A DNA stretch of 64,000 nt from Oscillospiraceae bacterium (GCA_015064745.1 SVRR01000001.1:87330-151329); one strand, 5' to 3'; positions 34,528-43,925 are shown, counted from the first letter of the stretch. Translations and numbers: made by a program. Notes: generated from the letters alone by a model not told the origin.

Positions 34528-34953
34528 ATGAACAGAAGACAAGAACGCGAGGAAGCCTTTTTGATGCTATTCGAGGCGGAATTTGCTCCCGAAAAAACTT
34601 CCGAAAAAATTTACGAGGATGCCAAGGACGCGCGCGATGTGGAGGAGTCCGCGTATATCCGTACCGTCCTTGACGGCGTGCGCGCGCGAAGAGCCGAGCT
34701 GGATGCGCTGATCGACGCCCATTCACACGGATGGAAGAGAAACCGTCTTTCCGGGGTTGCCCGTGCGGTAATTTTGCTTGCCGCCTACGAAATGTGCTAT
34801 ATGCCGGACGTGCCTCCGCGCGTCTCCTTAAATGAAGCGGTGGAGTTGATGAAAAAATATGACGAGGATAAGGCGCGCATTTTTGTTAACGGCGTGCTTA
34901 ATGCCATCTCTCACGATGTGGCTGTGGTTTCGGGAAGAGAGAACGCCGAATGA
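34528..34953 (+). CDS. nusB: transcription antitermination factor NusB
   Basis: NusB, with NusE (S10), supports rRNA antitermination. The all-alpha 141-residue product has RRQEREEAFLMLFEAEF at the N-terminus and RLSGVARAVILLAAYEMCY, then VSLNEAVELMKKYDEDKARIFVNGVL, the family signature. ATGs at 34522 and 34528 are both possible; GAGGAC is 6 nt before the second, which I prefer. It is the first of a long run of plus-strand genes to 53960. Confidence 0.94.
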   Translation: MNRRQEREEAFLMLFEAEFAPEKTSEKIYEDAKDARDVEESAYIRTVLDGVRARRAELDALIDAHSHGWKRNRLSGVARAVILLAAYEMCYMPDVPPRVSLNEAVELMKKYDEDKARIFVNGVLNAISHDVAVVSGRENAE

Positions 34954-35894
34954 ATGGATGCTTTTTAGGCATTGATACCAGCAACTACACAACTTCCTTA
35001 GCCGCGGTAGAAAACGGCGAGATCCTTTTTAACCTGAAAGCGCCGCTTCCCGTGAAAGAGGGGGAGTGCGGACTTCGCCAATCGGACGCGCTGTTTTCGC
35101 ACACAAAGAATTTGCCTATCCTTTTCGAGAAAGCACGTCCCCTGCTTTTGGGGAGAACTGTTTTAGCGATAGGCGTATCCGAGAAGCCGCGCAATGCGGA
35201 AGGGTCGTATATGCCCTGTTTCTTGGCGGGGGTTTCCGCGGCTTCGGGTGCCGCGTCCGTATGCGGTGTTCCGCTTTACAGATTTTCGCATCAGTGCGGA
35301 CATCTGCGTGCCGCCTTGCTTTCTGCGGGAAGGGACGAGCTTGTTTCTTCTCCCTTCGGTGCCTTTCATATTTCGGGCGGAACGACGGAGATGCTTCTCG
35401 TGACCCCCGATACGCACGGATTTCATACCGAGATCGTTGGCGGCACGAGGGATCTGAACGCGGGACAGCTTGTAGACCGTATCGGCGTTGCGCTTGGGCT
35501 TTCCTTTCCCGCGGGACCTGCACTGGAGTCGCTTGCCTCCTGTTACGAGGGGCAGATACCCAAACGCCCCGTAAAAACCGAGAACGGCTATATTCATCTT
35601 TCGGGGGTGGAAAATCAAGCACGCAAGCTGCTTGAAGCGGAGGGCAGTCCCGAGCTGACTGCCGCCTTCGTGCTTGACCACTTATCTCGCATGATCGTGG
35701 CGATGAGTATTGATTTTCGTAAAAACCACGCCCTTCCGCTTGTATATGCGGGCGGCGTGATGTCCAATGCGTATATACGCGCCTATATTGAGAAAAACGT
35801 GTCGGATGCTTCCTTTGCCGCACCCGCCCTTTCGGCGGATAATGCCGTTGGGATTGCGGCGCTTTGTGAGGAGGCGCACCAAAAAGCAAGCTAA
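34950..35894 (+). CDS. TsaD/Gcp-like protein of the ASKHA fold (peptidase M22-type), probable TsaD paralogue
   Basis: This 314-residue protein has the two-domain actin-like fold of TsaD: GIDTSNYTTSLA at the N-terminus, a metal-type HQCGH, FHISGGTTEML, GGTRDLNAGQLVDRIGVALG, FPAGPALESL and VYAGGVMSNAYI. True TsaD, needed for the t6A tRNA modification, has SCDET after the first strand and HMEGH; here these are TSNYT and HQCGH. I therefore think this is the diverged clostridial paralogue next to nusB and xseA rather than TsaD itself. It overlaps the nusB stop as ATGA. Confidence 0.8.
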   Translation: MNGCFLGIDTSNYTTSLAAVENGEILFNLKAPLPVKEGECGLRQSDALFSHTKNLPILFEKARPLLLGRTVLAIGVSEKPRNAEGSYMPCFLAGVSAASGAASVCGVPLYRFSHQCGHLRAALLSAGRDELVSSPFGAFHISGGTTEMLLVTPDTHGFHTEIVGGTRDLNAGQLVDRIGVALGLSFPAGPALESLASCYEGQIPKRPVKTENGYIHLSGVENQARKLLEAEGSPELTAAFVLDHLSRMIVAMSIDFRKNHALPLVYAGGVMSNAYIRAYIEKNVSDASFAAPALSADNAVGIAALCEEAHQKAS

Positions 35895-35916
35895 ACGATG
35901 CTGAAAGGAGCTTTGC

Positions 35917-37149
35917 ATGGCAAACGCACAATACACACGCGATGCGCTGACGGTGACGGAGTTAAACACGCTCGTTCACGACGTGCTTGAAAGCAACGAC
36001 ATCTTTTCACAAATTGCCGTGCGCGGCGAGCTTTCAAATTTCGTGCACCATCGCTCGGGGCACATGTATTTTTCCCTCAAGGACGAGGGAAGCCTTGTAC
36101 GCGCGGTCATGTTTCGCTCTGCCGCATCCCGCCTTTCCTTTACGCCCCAAAACGGTATGAAGGTGGTGGTATACGCTTCCTTGACCACCTACATCAAGGA
36201 CGGACAGTATCAGCTCACCGTAACGCATATGGAGCCTGACGGTGTGGGTGCTCTATACATCGCATTTGAAGAGCGCCGCCGCCGTCTTGCCGCGGAGGGG
36301 CTTTTTGACCCGGCACGTAAGCGTCCGCTTCCCAAAATTCCTTCGAAAATCGGCGTTATCACTTCGCCGACAGGAGCGGCAGTGCAGGATATTATTCGTA
36401 TTTTGGGACGGCGCTTTCCCTTTGCCGAGGTGCTTTTGTACCCCGCGCAGGTGCAGGGTGAGGGCGCGGCACGCACGCTGATAGCAGGGCTTTCCCATTT
36501 CGCCGATGCTAAAAACGTCGACGTTATCATTTTAGGTCGCGGCGGCGGCTCTGCGGAGGATCTTTGGGAATTTAACGATGAGTCGCTTGCGCGCGCGGTT
36601 GCCGCGTCGCCGATCCCCGTCATCTCTGCCGTGGGACACGAGAGCGACTTTACTATTTGTGACTTTGTTGCCGATGTACGCGCCGCAACGCCGTCTATGG
36701 CGGCAGAGCTTGCCGTGCCAGAAAGCACCGAGCTTATCCGCCGCTTCCGCAACGTGACCGAACGATTAGAGATGCTTTGTCGACATAAGATCGCGTCGGG
36801 AAGCGAGAGATTGAAGGCGCTCTCGTCAAGACGCCTTTTTACCGACCCCGAGGGATTGTACCGTCAACAAAGACTCACCCTGGATACCTATGCAAGGGTG
36901 CTTGAGGGCGCTCTTATCAAAAAGCTTGACATTTCGCACGCCACTCTCGATACGGCGGCGGCAAGCTTGCATGCTTTAAGTCCGCTTTCCGTTCTTACGA
37001 GAGGATATACGGTAGCCACCAGAAACGGGCGCGTACTTCGCTCGGTTTCGGAGGTGTCGGACGGCGTACCGTTTGCCCTGCGTTTTTCGGACGGAGAGAT
37101 TACCGTGAAGATGCTTGAAACGATGGAGGAGACCAATCATGAGCAATGA
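35917..37149 (+). CDS. xseA: exodeoxyribonuclease VII large subunit
   Basis: XseA with XseB degrades single-stranded DNA. The 410-residue product has an N-terminal OB-fold (VRGELSNFVHHRSGHMYFSLKD), then KIPSKIGVITSPTGAAVQDI, the catalytic-domain VIILGRGGGSAEDLWEFNDE, AVGHESDFTICDFVADVRAATPS-type sequence and a long helical C-terminal part ending LTRGYTVA. A GAAAGGAG site precedes the ATG. Confidence 0.97.
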   Translation: MANAQYTRDALTVTELNTLVHDVLESNDIFSQIAVRGELSNFVHHRSGHMYFSLKDEGSLVRAVMFRSAASRLSFTPQNGMKVVVYASLTTYIKDGQYQLTVTHMEPDGVGALYIAFEERRRRLAAEGLFDPARKRPLPKIPSKIGVITSPTGAAVQDIIRILGRRFPFAEVLLYPAQVQGEGAARTLIAGLSHFADAKNVDVIILGRGGGSAEDLWEFNDESLARAVAASPIPVISAVGHESDFTICDFVADVRAATPSMAAELAVPESTELIRRFRNVTERLEMLCRHKIASGSERLKALSSRRLFTDPEGLYRQQRLTLDTYARVLEGALIKKLDISHATLDTAAASLHALSPLSVLTRGYTVATRNGRVLRSVSEVSDGVPFALRFSDGEITVKMLETMEETNHEQ

Positions 37150-37390
37150 GAAAAATAGTGCGCTTACCTTTGAAGAGGCTCTTTTGCGCCTTGAGACGCT
37201 CGTGCGTACATTAGAATCGGGAAACGAGGATCTGAATTCCTCGCTTGCCGCCTTTGAAGAAGGAATTTCTCTTGTGCGTTTTTGCACGGAGAAGCTTGAA
37301 AATGCCGAGCAAAAGGTAAAGATTTTACTTTCGGGCGAGGGCGGCTTGCGTGAAGCGCCTTTGGAAGAACAGGGAGGCACGGAAAAATGA
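37139..37390 (+). CDS. xseB: exodeoxyribonuclease VII small subunit
   Basis: The 83-residue helical subunit. The family core TFEEALLRLETLVRTLESGN, then LAAFEEGISLVRFC and LENAEQKVKIL is present. The ATG at 37139 lies inside the end of xseA (11-bp overlap) behind GGAGGA; an in-frame start at 37115 is less likely. Its own stop overlaps the ispA start as ATGA. Confidence 0.96.
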   Translation: MSNEKNSALTFEEALLRLETLVRTLESGNEDLNSSLAAFEEGISLVRFCTEKLENAEQKVKILLSGEGGLREAPLEEQGGTEK

Positions 37391-38265
37391 ATATAGAAGA
37401 ACGCTTGGTTGCTTCTGCCGGCAAGGTAGAGCATTTTCTCGGTCAGATCTTAACGACCGACGATAAAGATATTTTATCACTTTACGATTCTATGCGTTAC
37501 AGCACCTTGGCAGGCGGCAAACGCATTCGTCCCTTTTTGACGCTGTCGGTGGCGGAAATGTTTGGCGCGAGCGTTAAGGACGCCATTTATTTCGCGGCAG
37601 CACTTGAAATGGTGCACACGTATTCCTTGATCCACGACGATCTTCCCTCTATGGATGACGACGACCTGCGGCGCGGCAAGCCCACCAACCACAAGGTGTA
37701 TGGCGAAGCAACGGCGACCTTGGCGGGGGATGCTCTTTTGACGGGGGCGTTCGAGATCATTTGTGCCGCCGATCTTCCTGCCGAAACCAAGGTTTCTGCT
37801 GTGCGCGTGCTTAGCGAAGCGGCGGGTGCTGAAGGAATGGTGGGTGGACAGATCATGGATCTCGCCGCCGAGGAAACGGTGCCCTCCTTTGAAACACTCG
37901 TAAAGACACATTCTTTAAAAACGGGTGCTTTGATCACAGCTTCCGTTCGTCTCGGACTTCTCGCCGCAGGCGTTACGGACGAGCATACTACCCACGCTGT
38001 TTGCACCTATGCAAGACACATTGGTCTTGCCTTCCAGATCATTGACGATCTGTTAGATGTGGTTGGCGACGAAAAGGAGCTTGGAAAGCCGATCGGAAGC
38101 GATAAGGAGGAGGGGAAAACTACGTTTTTGGATTTCTTTTCTCCCGAGGAAGCCACAGCTTATGCCGAGCGCCTGACCGAAAGCGCAAAGGCGGCGCTTT
38201 CTTCTTATGAAAACAGTGAAACACTCTGTGCGTTGGCTGACTACCTGCTCGCGCGGAAGAAATAA
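37387..38265 (+). CDS. ispA: polyprenyl (geranyl/farnesyl) diphosphate synthase
   Basis: This trans-prenyltransferase makes farnesyl diphosphate, the substrate of UppS. Both aspartate-rich motifs are visible, DDLPSMDDDDLRRG (about residues 80-93) and QIIDDLLDVVGD, along with GGKRIRP and GGQIMDL. Length is 292 residues. In many Clostridia and Bacilli dxs follows directly; here tlyA follows after 2 bp. Confidence 0.95.
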   Translation: MNIEERLVASAGKVEHFLGQILTTDDKDILSLYDSMRYSTLAGGKRIRPFLTLSVAEMFGASVKDAIYFAAALEMVHTYSLIHDDLPSMDDDDLRRGKPTNHKVYGEATATLAGDALLTGAFEIICAADLPAETKVSAVRVLSEAAGAEGMVGGQIMDLAAEETVPSFETLVKTHSLKTGALITASVRLGLLAAGVTDEHTTHAVCTYARHIGLAFQIIDDLLDVVGDEKELGKPIGSDKEEGKTTFLDFFSPEEATAYAERLTESAKAALSSYENSETLCALADYLLARKK

Positions 38266-38267
38266 CG

Positions 38268-38996
38268 ATGCGAATCGATAAATACATGGCGGAAAACGGT
38301 CTTGCCGTCAGCCGTGCCAAGGCACAGGAGATGCTAAAGTCGGGGGACGTTCTCGTCGACGGTGTGCCCGTAGAGAAGCCTTCCTTTGAGATTCTTGACG
38401 GAATGCAGGTCGTCGTGAACGAAAATCCTTTACAACGCTACGTTGGGCGCGGCGGTCTTAAACTCGAGGCGGCACTGGATGCCTTTTGCCTTTCTCCCGC
38501 AGGACAGATAGCCCTTGACGTGGGTGCTTCCAGCGGCGGCTTTACCGATTGCCTTTTGCGACGCGGCGCTTCGTTTGTTTACGCGGTGGACGCAGGATGC
38601 GGTCAGCTGCATCCGACACTTCTTATGGATGCTCGTGTATGCTCTATGGAAAATACGAATGCACGCAATTTGACGGCTTCACTTTTTGAAAAAACGCCTA
38701 CTTTTGCGGTGATGGACGTTTCTTTTATTTCGCAGACCTTAATTTTGCCTGCTCTCTTCGCTACGATGACGAAGGGCGGTGTGCTCGTTTCTTTGATTAA
38801 GCCGCAGTTTGAGCTTGGCAGAGACGCTCTTAGTAAGAAGGGAATTGTTAAAAACGAAAGACTTGCTATGACCGCAAAAACGCACGTATGCGAATATGCC
38901 GAGAAGCTTGGATTTCGACTTATCGGCACCATTCCGTCTCCTATTCGCGGCGGAGATGGCAATCTCGAATTTCTTGCGGCATTTTCCTTGCCGTAA
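38268..38996 (+). CDS. tlyA: TlyA family rRNA 2'-O-methyltransferase
   Basis: TlyA proteins methylate cytidine 2'-O positions in 16S and 23S rRNA. The 242-residue product has an S4 RNA-binding domain (residues 1-60, MRIDKYMAENGLAVSRAKAQ) and an FtsJ-like methyltransferase (RGGLKLEAAL, ALDVGASSGGFTDCLL, VMDVSFIS, LIKPQFE). It fits the conserved ispA-tlyA-nadK-argR-recN neighbourhood. Which rRNA site it modifies is not known. Confidence 0.93.
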   Translation: MRIDKYMAENGLAVSRAKAQEMLKSGDVLVDGVPVEKPSFEILDGMQVVVNENPLQRYVGRGGLKLEAALDAFCLSPAGQIALDVGASSGGFTDCLLRRGASFVYAVDAGCGQLHPTLLMDARVCSMENTNARNLTASLFEKTPTFAVMDVSFISQTLILPALFATMTKGGVLVSLIKPQFELGRDALSKKGIVKNERLAMTAKTHVCEYAEKLGFRLIGTIPSPIRGGDGNLEFLAAFSLP

Positions 38997-39022
38997 ATTC
39001 TAAGTCTACCAAGGAGAGAACA

Positions 39023-39874
39023 ATGGATAAGATCATTCTTCTTCCCAATCGTGAAAAAGACCCTGCATTTGCGCTATCTTTGCGCGCGTTGGCGGTATTG
39101 CAACGCTTTTGCAGCCGTGTTTATACTGACTGTTGCAACGAAGAGCTTTTACAGGAGGGCGCCGTTGCCTTTTCCGCAGACAGTTTTCCTACGGATGCTC
39201 AGCTTATCCTGGTGCTCGGCGGTGACGGAACCATGCTCCACGCGGCGGCGGATGCGGCACGGCATGATATTCCCATTCTGGGTATCAATATAGGACGGCT
39301 CGGATATCTTGCATCGCTTGACCCAACCGAGCTTGAAATGCTTGACATGCTTGCCACGGATACATATACCGAGCAAAAGAGAATGCTTCTTGACGTTTCC
39401 GTCCAAAAGACGAACGGAGAAGAAACGCCCGTCGGCGTTGCGCTTAACGATATGGTGATCGATGGCTGCGGACATCTTGCTGATTTGCGGCTTTATGAGA
39501 AACAAAGCTATCTTGATTACCGTGCCGACGGACTCATTGTTGCTACGCCTACCGGCTCTACAGCGTATTCCTTGTCTGCCGGCGGTGCGGTGCTTGACGA
39601 AACGATGGATGCGCTTTGCGTAACCCCCATCTGCCCACGCTCCTTTTTCTCTCGCTCTCTTGTTTTTCCACCCGACACCGTTTTGCGCATTCTCAATATG
39701 AGCACGCGCGGTGATACGGCGCGTGTTTCCTTGGACGGATGCACGGATATCCCGCTTGCCGCAGGTGACACGGTAACGGTTTGTCGCTCCTCGCGGTATC
39801 TTAGACTCGTCACCCTCAAGCCTCGCAGAATGCTCGAGGTGCTCTCGACCAAGATGAACATGCAACATTTTTAA
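39023..39874 (+). CDS. nadK: NAD kinase
   Basis: NadK phosphorylates NAD to NADP. The 283-residue product has LVLGGDGTMLHAA with the GGDGT signature, INIGRLGYLA, LNDMVI and DGLIVATPTGSTAYSLSAGG. AAGGAGA lies 6 nt before the ATG at 39023; a longer in-frame stretch upstream overlaps tlyA and is rejected. Confidence 0.96.
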   Translation: MDKIILLPNREKDPAFALSLRALAVLQRFCSRVYTDCCNEELLQEGAVAFSADSFPTDAQLILVLGGDGTMLHAAADAARHDIPILGINIGRLGYLASLDPTELEMLDMLATDTYTEQKRMLLDVSVQKTNGEETPVGVALNDMVIDGCGHLADLRLYEKQSYLDYRADGLIVATPTGSTAYSLSAGGAVLDETMDALCVTPICPRSFFSRSLVFPPDTVLRILNMSTRGDTARVSLDGCTDIPLAAGDTVTVCRSSRYLRLVTLKPRRMLEVLSTKMNMQHF

Positions 39875-39884
39875 GGAGCATACC

Positions 39885-40340
39885 ATGGTACTTAAAAAAG
39901 CAAGACAGGATAAAATTTTAGACCTTGTTCGCCGTTACGAGATCGAGACGCAGGAGGAGATGCTCTTGCGCTTGAAGGAGTGCGGTTATATGGTAACACA
40001 AGCGACCGTATCACGGGATATTCGCGAGCTGAATCTTATCAAAGGAATCTCTGCGCGCGGCGTCTATTGTTACGCGGTGCCGCAAAAAAAGGAGAATACT
40101 GCCCATCCGTTCGGCAACGTGATGAGCGATTCCGTGGTGTCGGTGGATGCGGCGGGGAATATGGCGGTTATCAAAACCTATCCGGGGCTTGCCAGTGCGG
40201 TTGCTGGATATATCGACTCTCAAAATCTCCCCGAAATTTTGGGAACTATCGCCGGGGACGACGCTGTTTTTATCGTAGTACGCGATGCGTCGCGCGCAGG
40301 TCATTTCTGCGAAAAGATCAAGATGCTTCTTGAAAAATAA
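39885..40340 (+). CDS. argR: arginine repressor ArgR/AhrC
   Basis: ArgR is the hexameric, arginine-responsive regulator of arginine synthesis and breakdown. The N-terminal winged helix (residues about 8-65) shows the recognition region TQATVSRDIRELNLIKG; the C-terminal oligomerisation domain has GTIAGDDAVFIVVRDA. AAGGAG precedes the ATG. No arginine gene is nearby; its location before recN is conserved in Firmicutes. Confidence 0.96.
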   Translation: MVLKKARQDKILDLVRRYEIETQEEMLLRLKECGYMVTQATVSRDIRELNLIKGISARGVYCYAVPQKKENTAHPFGNVMSDSVVSVDAAGNMAVIKTYPGLASAVAGYIDSQNLPEILGTIAGDDAVFIVVRDASRAGHFCEKIKMLLEK

Positions 40341-40360
40341 TCTATCGAAAGGAGAGCAAG

Positions 40361-42049
40361 ATGCTTTCGTCGTTGCATATTGAAAATATGGCTGTCATCC
40401 GTCGCATGGATGCGGATTTCGATCGTGGCTTTACCGTGATCACGGGTGAGACCGGCGCGGGAAAAAGCGTAATGATGGAAAGCCTCTATTTGCTTGCGGG
40501 AGCAAAGGCGGATAAAGATCTCATTCGCCACGGCGAAGACCGCGCGGTAGTGAGTGCGCTTTTCTCGGATCTTTCCCCCATAACGCTCGCCGCTCTTTCA
40601 AACCTTGATGTTTTTCCCGATGACGACGGTTACCTTGCGCTTTCAAGAACGGTTACACAGGACGGCAAAAATGTTTGCCGTGTAAACGGAAAAACGGTGA
40701 GTCTTTCCGTGTTGAGAGAAGCATTTCCTTGCCTTTTACATATACATTCCCAAGAAGATAACGGCTTTTTACGACGCGAGGGAAGTGAGCTTGCCGTTTT
40801 GGATATTGCGGCTCACAACGACGCAGAAAAGGATGCTTACCGCACTCTTTATAACAAGATGGTAGCCTTGCGCCGTGAGATGGACAAGCTACGTATGGAT
40901 GAGAGCGAAAAGCTTCGCACGCTGGAGACACTTCGCTATCAAGTGGACGAGATTGATGCCGTTGCGCCCGTGGCGGGCGAAGAGGAGTCCTTGTTCGAGG
41001 AGAAGCTTCGCTTACGCCATATTGAAAAGATTACAAAGCAAGCAGGATTCGCCTACCGTGCTCTTCGGGGGGCGGAGAAGGGAAACGCTTGCTATATCAT
41101 AGACCGTGCGGCGGCGTCGCTCCGCACACTCTCCGAGGTGCTCCCGGAGGCTGTTGATATCGCGGATGCCTTGGAAGGGCATCTGACAGAGATCGAAGCA
41201 CTTGCCGAACGGATAGACCTGTTTTCCGACCTTGGCGGTGCTGACCCCACGGAGGCGCTTGATCGCGTGGAGTCGCGTCTTGCCGCCCTTGCTAAGCTTA
41301 CCCGTAAATACGGCGGAACACTTGAAAAGGTGATCGCATATGCTGAGGACGCCAAGGCACGGCTTGCCACCATAGAGGGCGCGGATGAGCGCCTCCACCT
41401 GCTTGAAAAAGAATATAATACCGCCAAACGGGAAGCGTGCGTCGCGGCAGAAGCGTTAAGGAAGACGCGACAGGATGCCGCAAAGCGCTTGGAAGAAGAG
41501 ATTGCGAAAAATCTCCGAGCGCTTGATATGCCTGCCGCTGAGTTTCATATTTCCGTTTCCGAAAGAATGCGGAACGGAGAGCTCGTTTACGATGAAAACG
41601 GAACGGACGAGGTCGTTTTTTGGGCGGCAGTCAACGTTGGTGAGCCTTTTGTTCCCATTGCAAAATCTGCATCCGGTGGAGAAATGTCACGTATTATGCT
41701 TGCCATAAAAACCGTGATTGCCGCATATGACGGCTTGCCTACGGTCATTTTTGACGAGGTAGATAGCGGTGTTTCTGGAAAAACATCACGAAAGATCGGA
41801 TTTTCTTTGCTTGCTTCCGCCAAGACGGCGCAGATCCTTTCCATTACGCACTCCGCGCAGATTGCTTCGCTTGCTCACCGACATCTTTTGGTTTATAAGC
41901 AAGAAGCGGAGGGGAGGACCGAATCTTCGATTCGGCTTTTAAACAAGGAAGAACGCATAGAAGAGCTTGCGCGTATCCTTGGAGGTATCGCCGTCACCGA
42001 TTCCCAACGCAATGCGGCACGCGATATGCTGATCGGTGCCGACCTGTAA
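40361..42049 (+). CDS. recN: DNA repair protein RecN
   Basis: RecN is an SMC-like ATPase acting early in double-strand break repair. The 562-residue product has Walker A ITGETGAGKSVMMESL near residue 32, a long helical middle forming a coiled coil (about 150-370), the signature SASGGEMSRIMLAIK and Walker B TVIFDEVDSGVSG, followed by SITHSAQIASLA. In spore formers spoIVB and spo0A often follow recN; here murB follows. Confidence 0.97.
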   Translation: MLSSLHIENMAVIRRMDADFDRGFTVITGETGAGKSVMMESLYLLAGAKADKDLIRHGEDRAVVSALFSDLSPITLAALSNLDVFPDDDGYLALSRTVTQDGKNVCRVNGKTVSLSVLREAFPCLLHIHSQEDNGFLRREGSELAVLDIAAHNDAEKDAYRTLYNKMVALRREMDKLRMDESEKLRTLETLRYQVDEIDAVAPVAGEEESLFEEKLRLRHIEKITKQAGFAYRALRGAEKGNACYIIDRAAASLRTLSEVLPEAVDIADALEGHLTEIEALAERIDLFSDLGGADPTEALDRVESRLAALAKLTRKYGGTLEKVIAYAEDAKARLATIEGADERLHLLEKEYNTAKREACVAAEALRKTRQDAAKRLEEEIAKNLRALDMPAAEFHISVSERMRNGELVYDENGTDEVVFWAAVNVGEPFVPIAKSASGGEMSRIMLAIKTVIAAYDGLPTVIFDEVDSGVSGKTSRKIGFSLLASAKTAQILSITHSAQIASLAHRHLLVYKQEAEGRTESSIRLLNKEERIEELARILGGIAVTDSQRNAARDMLIGADL

Positions 42050-42107
42050 CCGAATACCCGACTTTTGCATATAGTATCCATAGACACTTTTCATTCAAGG
42101 AGTGGTT

Positions 42108-43010
42108 ATGGAGAAAAAATTACGCGAATTTTGTCTCAAAGAGCGTTTACCCGTTCTTTGGCATGCGCCGCTTTCTGATTTCACCAGCTTTCGAATCGGT
42201 GGTTTGGCAGATGCCTTTTTGCTTCCCGACACCGAAAAAGCGCTTCTTTCCATCCTGTGCTTCTTAAAGCATGAAAAAATTCCGCACCGTATCATCGGCA
42301 ACGGCACAAACCTTCTTTTTTCGGATGACGGCTTTCGCGGAGCTATCGTTTCAACAAGACACGTGCGCGGCGTTACTGTTGTGGGGAAAACAGCGCGTGC
42401 GGCGGCGGGCACACCGCTTAACGTTCTTTGCCGCACCTTGGCGGAGCATTCTCTTGACGGTTTTTCCTCCTTGTACGGTATTCCCGGTACGGTTGGCGGG
42501 GCTGTTTTTATGAATGCGGGTGCATTTAACGCAACCGTCTCCGAGTTTTTGGATTTTGTCTCCGTCTATAACGTAGCGACCGGAAGGACAGAAACACTCT
42601 CCAAAAAAGAAATCGGTTTTTCTTACCGTTCTTCGATCTTTCAAGCAAGAAGAAATATTATTATTCTTTCCGCAGAATTTTCTCTCCCTAAAGGGGAAGA
42701 GGAAAATATAAGAGAAAAAATGAGGCAGAACATAGAGAAGCGGATGGAAGCGCAACCGTTGGCGCTTCCGTGTGCGGGGAGCACGTTTTTGCGACCCAAG
42801 GACGGATATGCTGCCGCTTGGATTGAAAAAGCGGGGCTTAAAGGGGCGCGTATCGGCGGTGCCGCCGTTTCGCTCAAGCACGCGGGGTTTATCGTCAACC
42901 TCGGCGACGCGACAGCTAAAGACGTCCTTTCTCTGATCGCCATGATAAAAGATGAAGTAAATCGGCGCTTCGGTATCGTTCTTGTCCCCGAAATAGAATA
43001 TATCGACTGA
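42108..43010 (+). CDS. murB: UDP-N-acetylmuramate dehydrogenase MurB
   Basis: MurB reduces UDP-GlcNAc-enolpyruvate to UDP-MurNAc with FAD and NADPH. The 300-residue product has FTSFRIGG, IGNGTNLLFSDDG, GIPGTVGGAVFMNAGAF, FSYRSSIF, the proton-donor serine in CAGSTFLRP and the final glutamate in VPEIEY. This is the type IIb arrangement lacking the extra type I loop. AAGGAG is 5 nt before the ATG at 42108. Confidence 0.97.
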   Translation: MEKKLREFCLKERLPVLWHAPLSDFTSFRIGGLADAFLLPDTEKALLSILCFLKHEKIPHRIIGNGTNLLFSDDGFRGAIVSTRHVRGVTVVGKTARAAAGTPLNVLCRTLAEHSLDGFSSLYGIPGTVGGAVFMNAGAFNATVSEFLDFVSVYNVATGRTETLSKKEIGFSYRSSIFQARRNIIILSAEFSLPKGEEENIREKMRQNIEKRMEAQPLALPCAGSTFLRPKDGYAAAWIEKAGLKGARIGGAAVSLKHAGFIVNLGDATAKDVLSLIAMIKDEVNRRFGIVLVPEIEYID

Positions 43011-43028
43011 CCGAAGAAGGATATACTT

Positions 43029-43925
43029 ATGACCTTTTTGGACACCATAAAAGATGAGATTATAGCGTCACCGTTAAAACGCCCCTGTTGCAGAAGAAAT
43101 ACCCTTTTCGGATTTCTCGCGGCACGTGGCTTTTTAACGGAGAACGAAAAAATAGAGCTTCGATTGCCGCATGAGGGCGTGGCTTTACTCAGTGTGCGGC
43201 TGATAAAGGAACAGCTTGGACGAAAAGCGGAGCTGTCGGGATGCGCACACGGCGGCAGGTACCGTACCGTTCGCTTTGAAAGTCCTGCTGCCGAGAGCTT
43301 TCTTGCCGCTCTTTACACAGATGATCTTGCACAGCTGGTTCAAAAGCATTGTCCCTCCTGTGCCGCTTGCTTTTTGCGAGGGCTTTTTCTCGCCGCGGGG
43401 CACATAACCAATCCGCAAAAGGCATATCACTTAGAGTTTTCGTTCGGAGACCGCGCAGCCTTCCTTTTGCCCTTTATGGAAAGCGAATTTGGCTACTCTC
43501 CTAAAATCGCAAAGCGAAAAAATGAAACGCTTTTGTATTTTAAGGATTCTTCCGCGATTGAGGACGTTTTGACCGTTCTCGGTATCAACGATGCCGCCTT
43601 TCTGCTTATGAACTGCAAAATCGAGAAGCAATTTCGCAATGAGGCGAACCGGCGGACAAACTGTGAGGCGGGGAACATTACGCGTGCTGTCAACGCCGCG
43701 GCAAAAACGCTAGCTGTTTTGAGGAGAATGGAGGAGGAGGATCTTCTTTCATCACTTCCCGAGGAGCTGTATGCTATTGCTACGCTCCGTCTTTCCTATC
43801 CTGAGGCAAGCTTGACGCAGCTCGCTTCTTTAACCACCCCTCCCTTAACAAAATCCGGTGTTAACCACAGACTGCAAAAGATTTTGGAGCTTGCCGAAAA
43901 GAAAAACATTTTACCCGATACGTAA
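43029..43925 (+). CDS. whiA: DNA-binding protein WhiA
   Basis: WhiA is a conserved Gram-positive protein with two LAGLIDADG-like domains and a C-terminal helix-turn-helix; in Bacillus it affects division and chromosome segregation, in Streptomyces sporulation. The 298-residue product has CCRRNTLFGFLAARG, CFLRGLFLAAGHITNP, NEANRRTNCEAGNITR and TKSGVNHRLQKI. Normally rapZ and yvcK lie between murB and whiA; here whiA follows murB after 18 bp. Confidence 0.92.
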   Translation: MTFLDTIKDEIIASPLKRPCCRRNTLFGFLAARGFLTENEKIELRLPHEGVALLSVRLIKEQLGRKAELSGCAHGGRYRTVRFESPAAESFLAALYTDDLAQLVQKHCPSCAACFLRGLFLAAGHITNPQKAYHLEFSFGDRAAFLLPFMESEFGYSPKIAKRKNETLLYFKDSSAIEDVLTVLGINDAAFLLMNCKIEKQFRNEANRRTNCEAGNITRAVNAAAKTLAVLRRMEEEDLLSSLPEELYAIATLRLSYPEASLTQLASLTTPPLTKSGVNHRLQKILELAEKKNILPDT

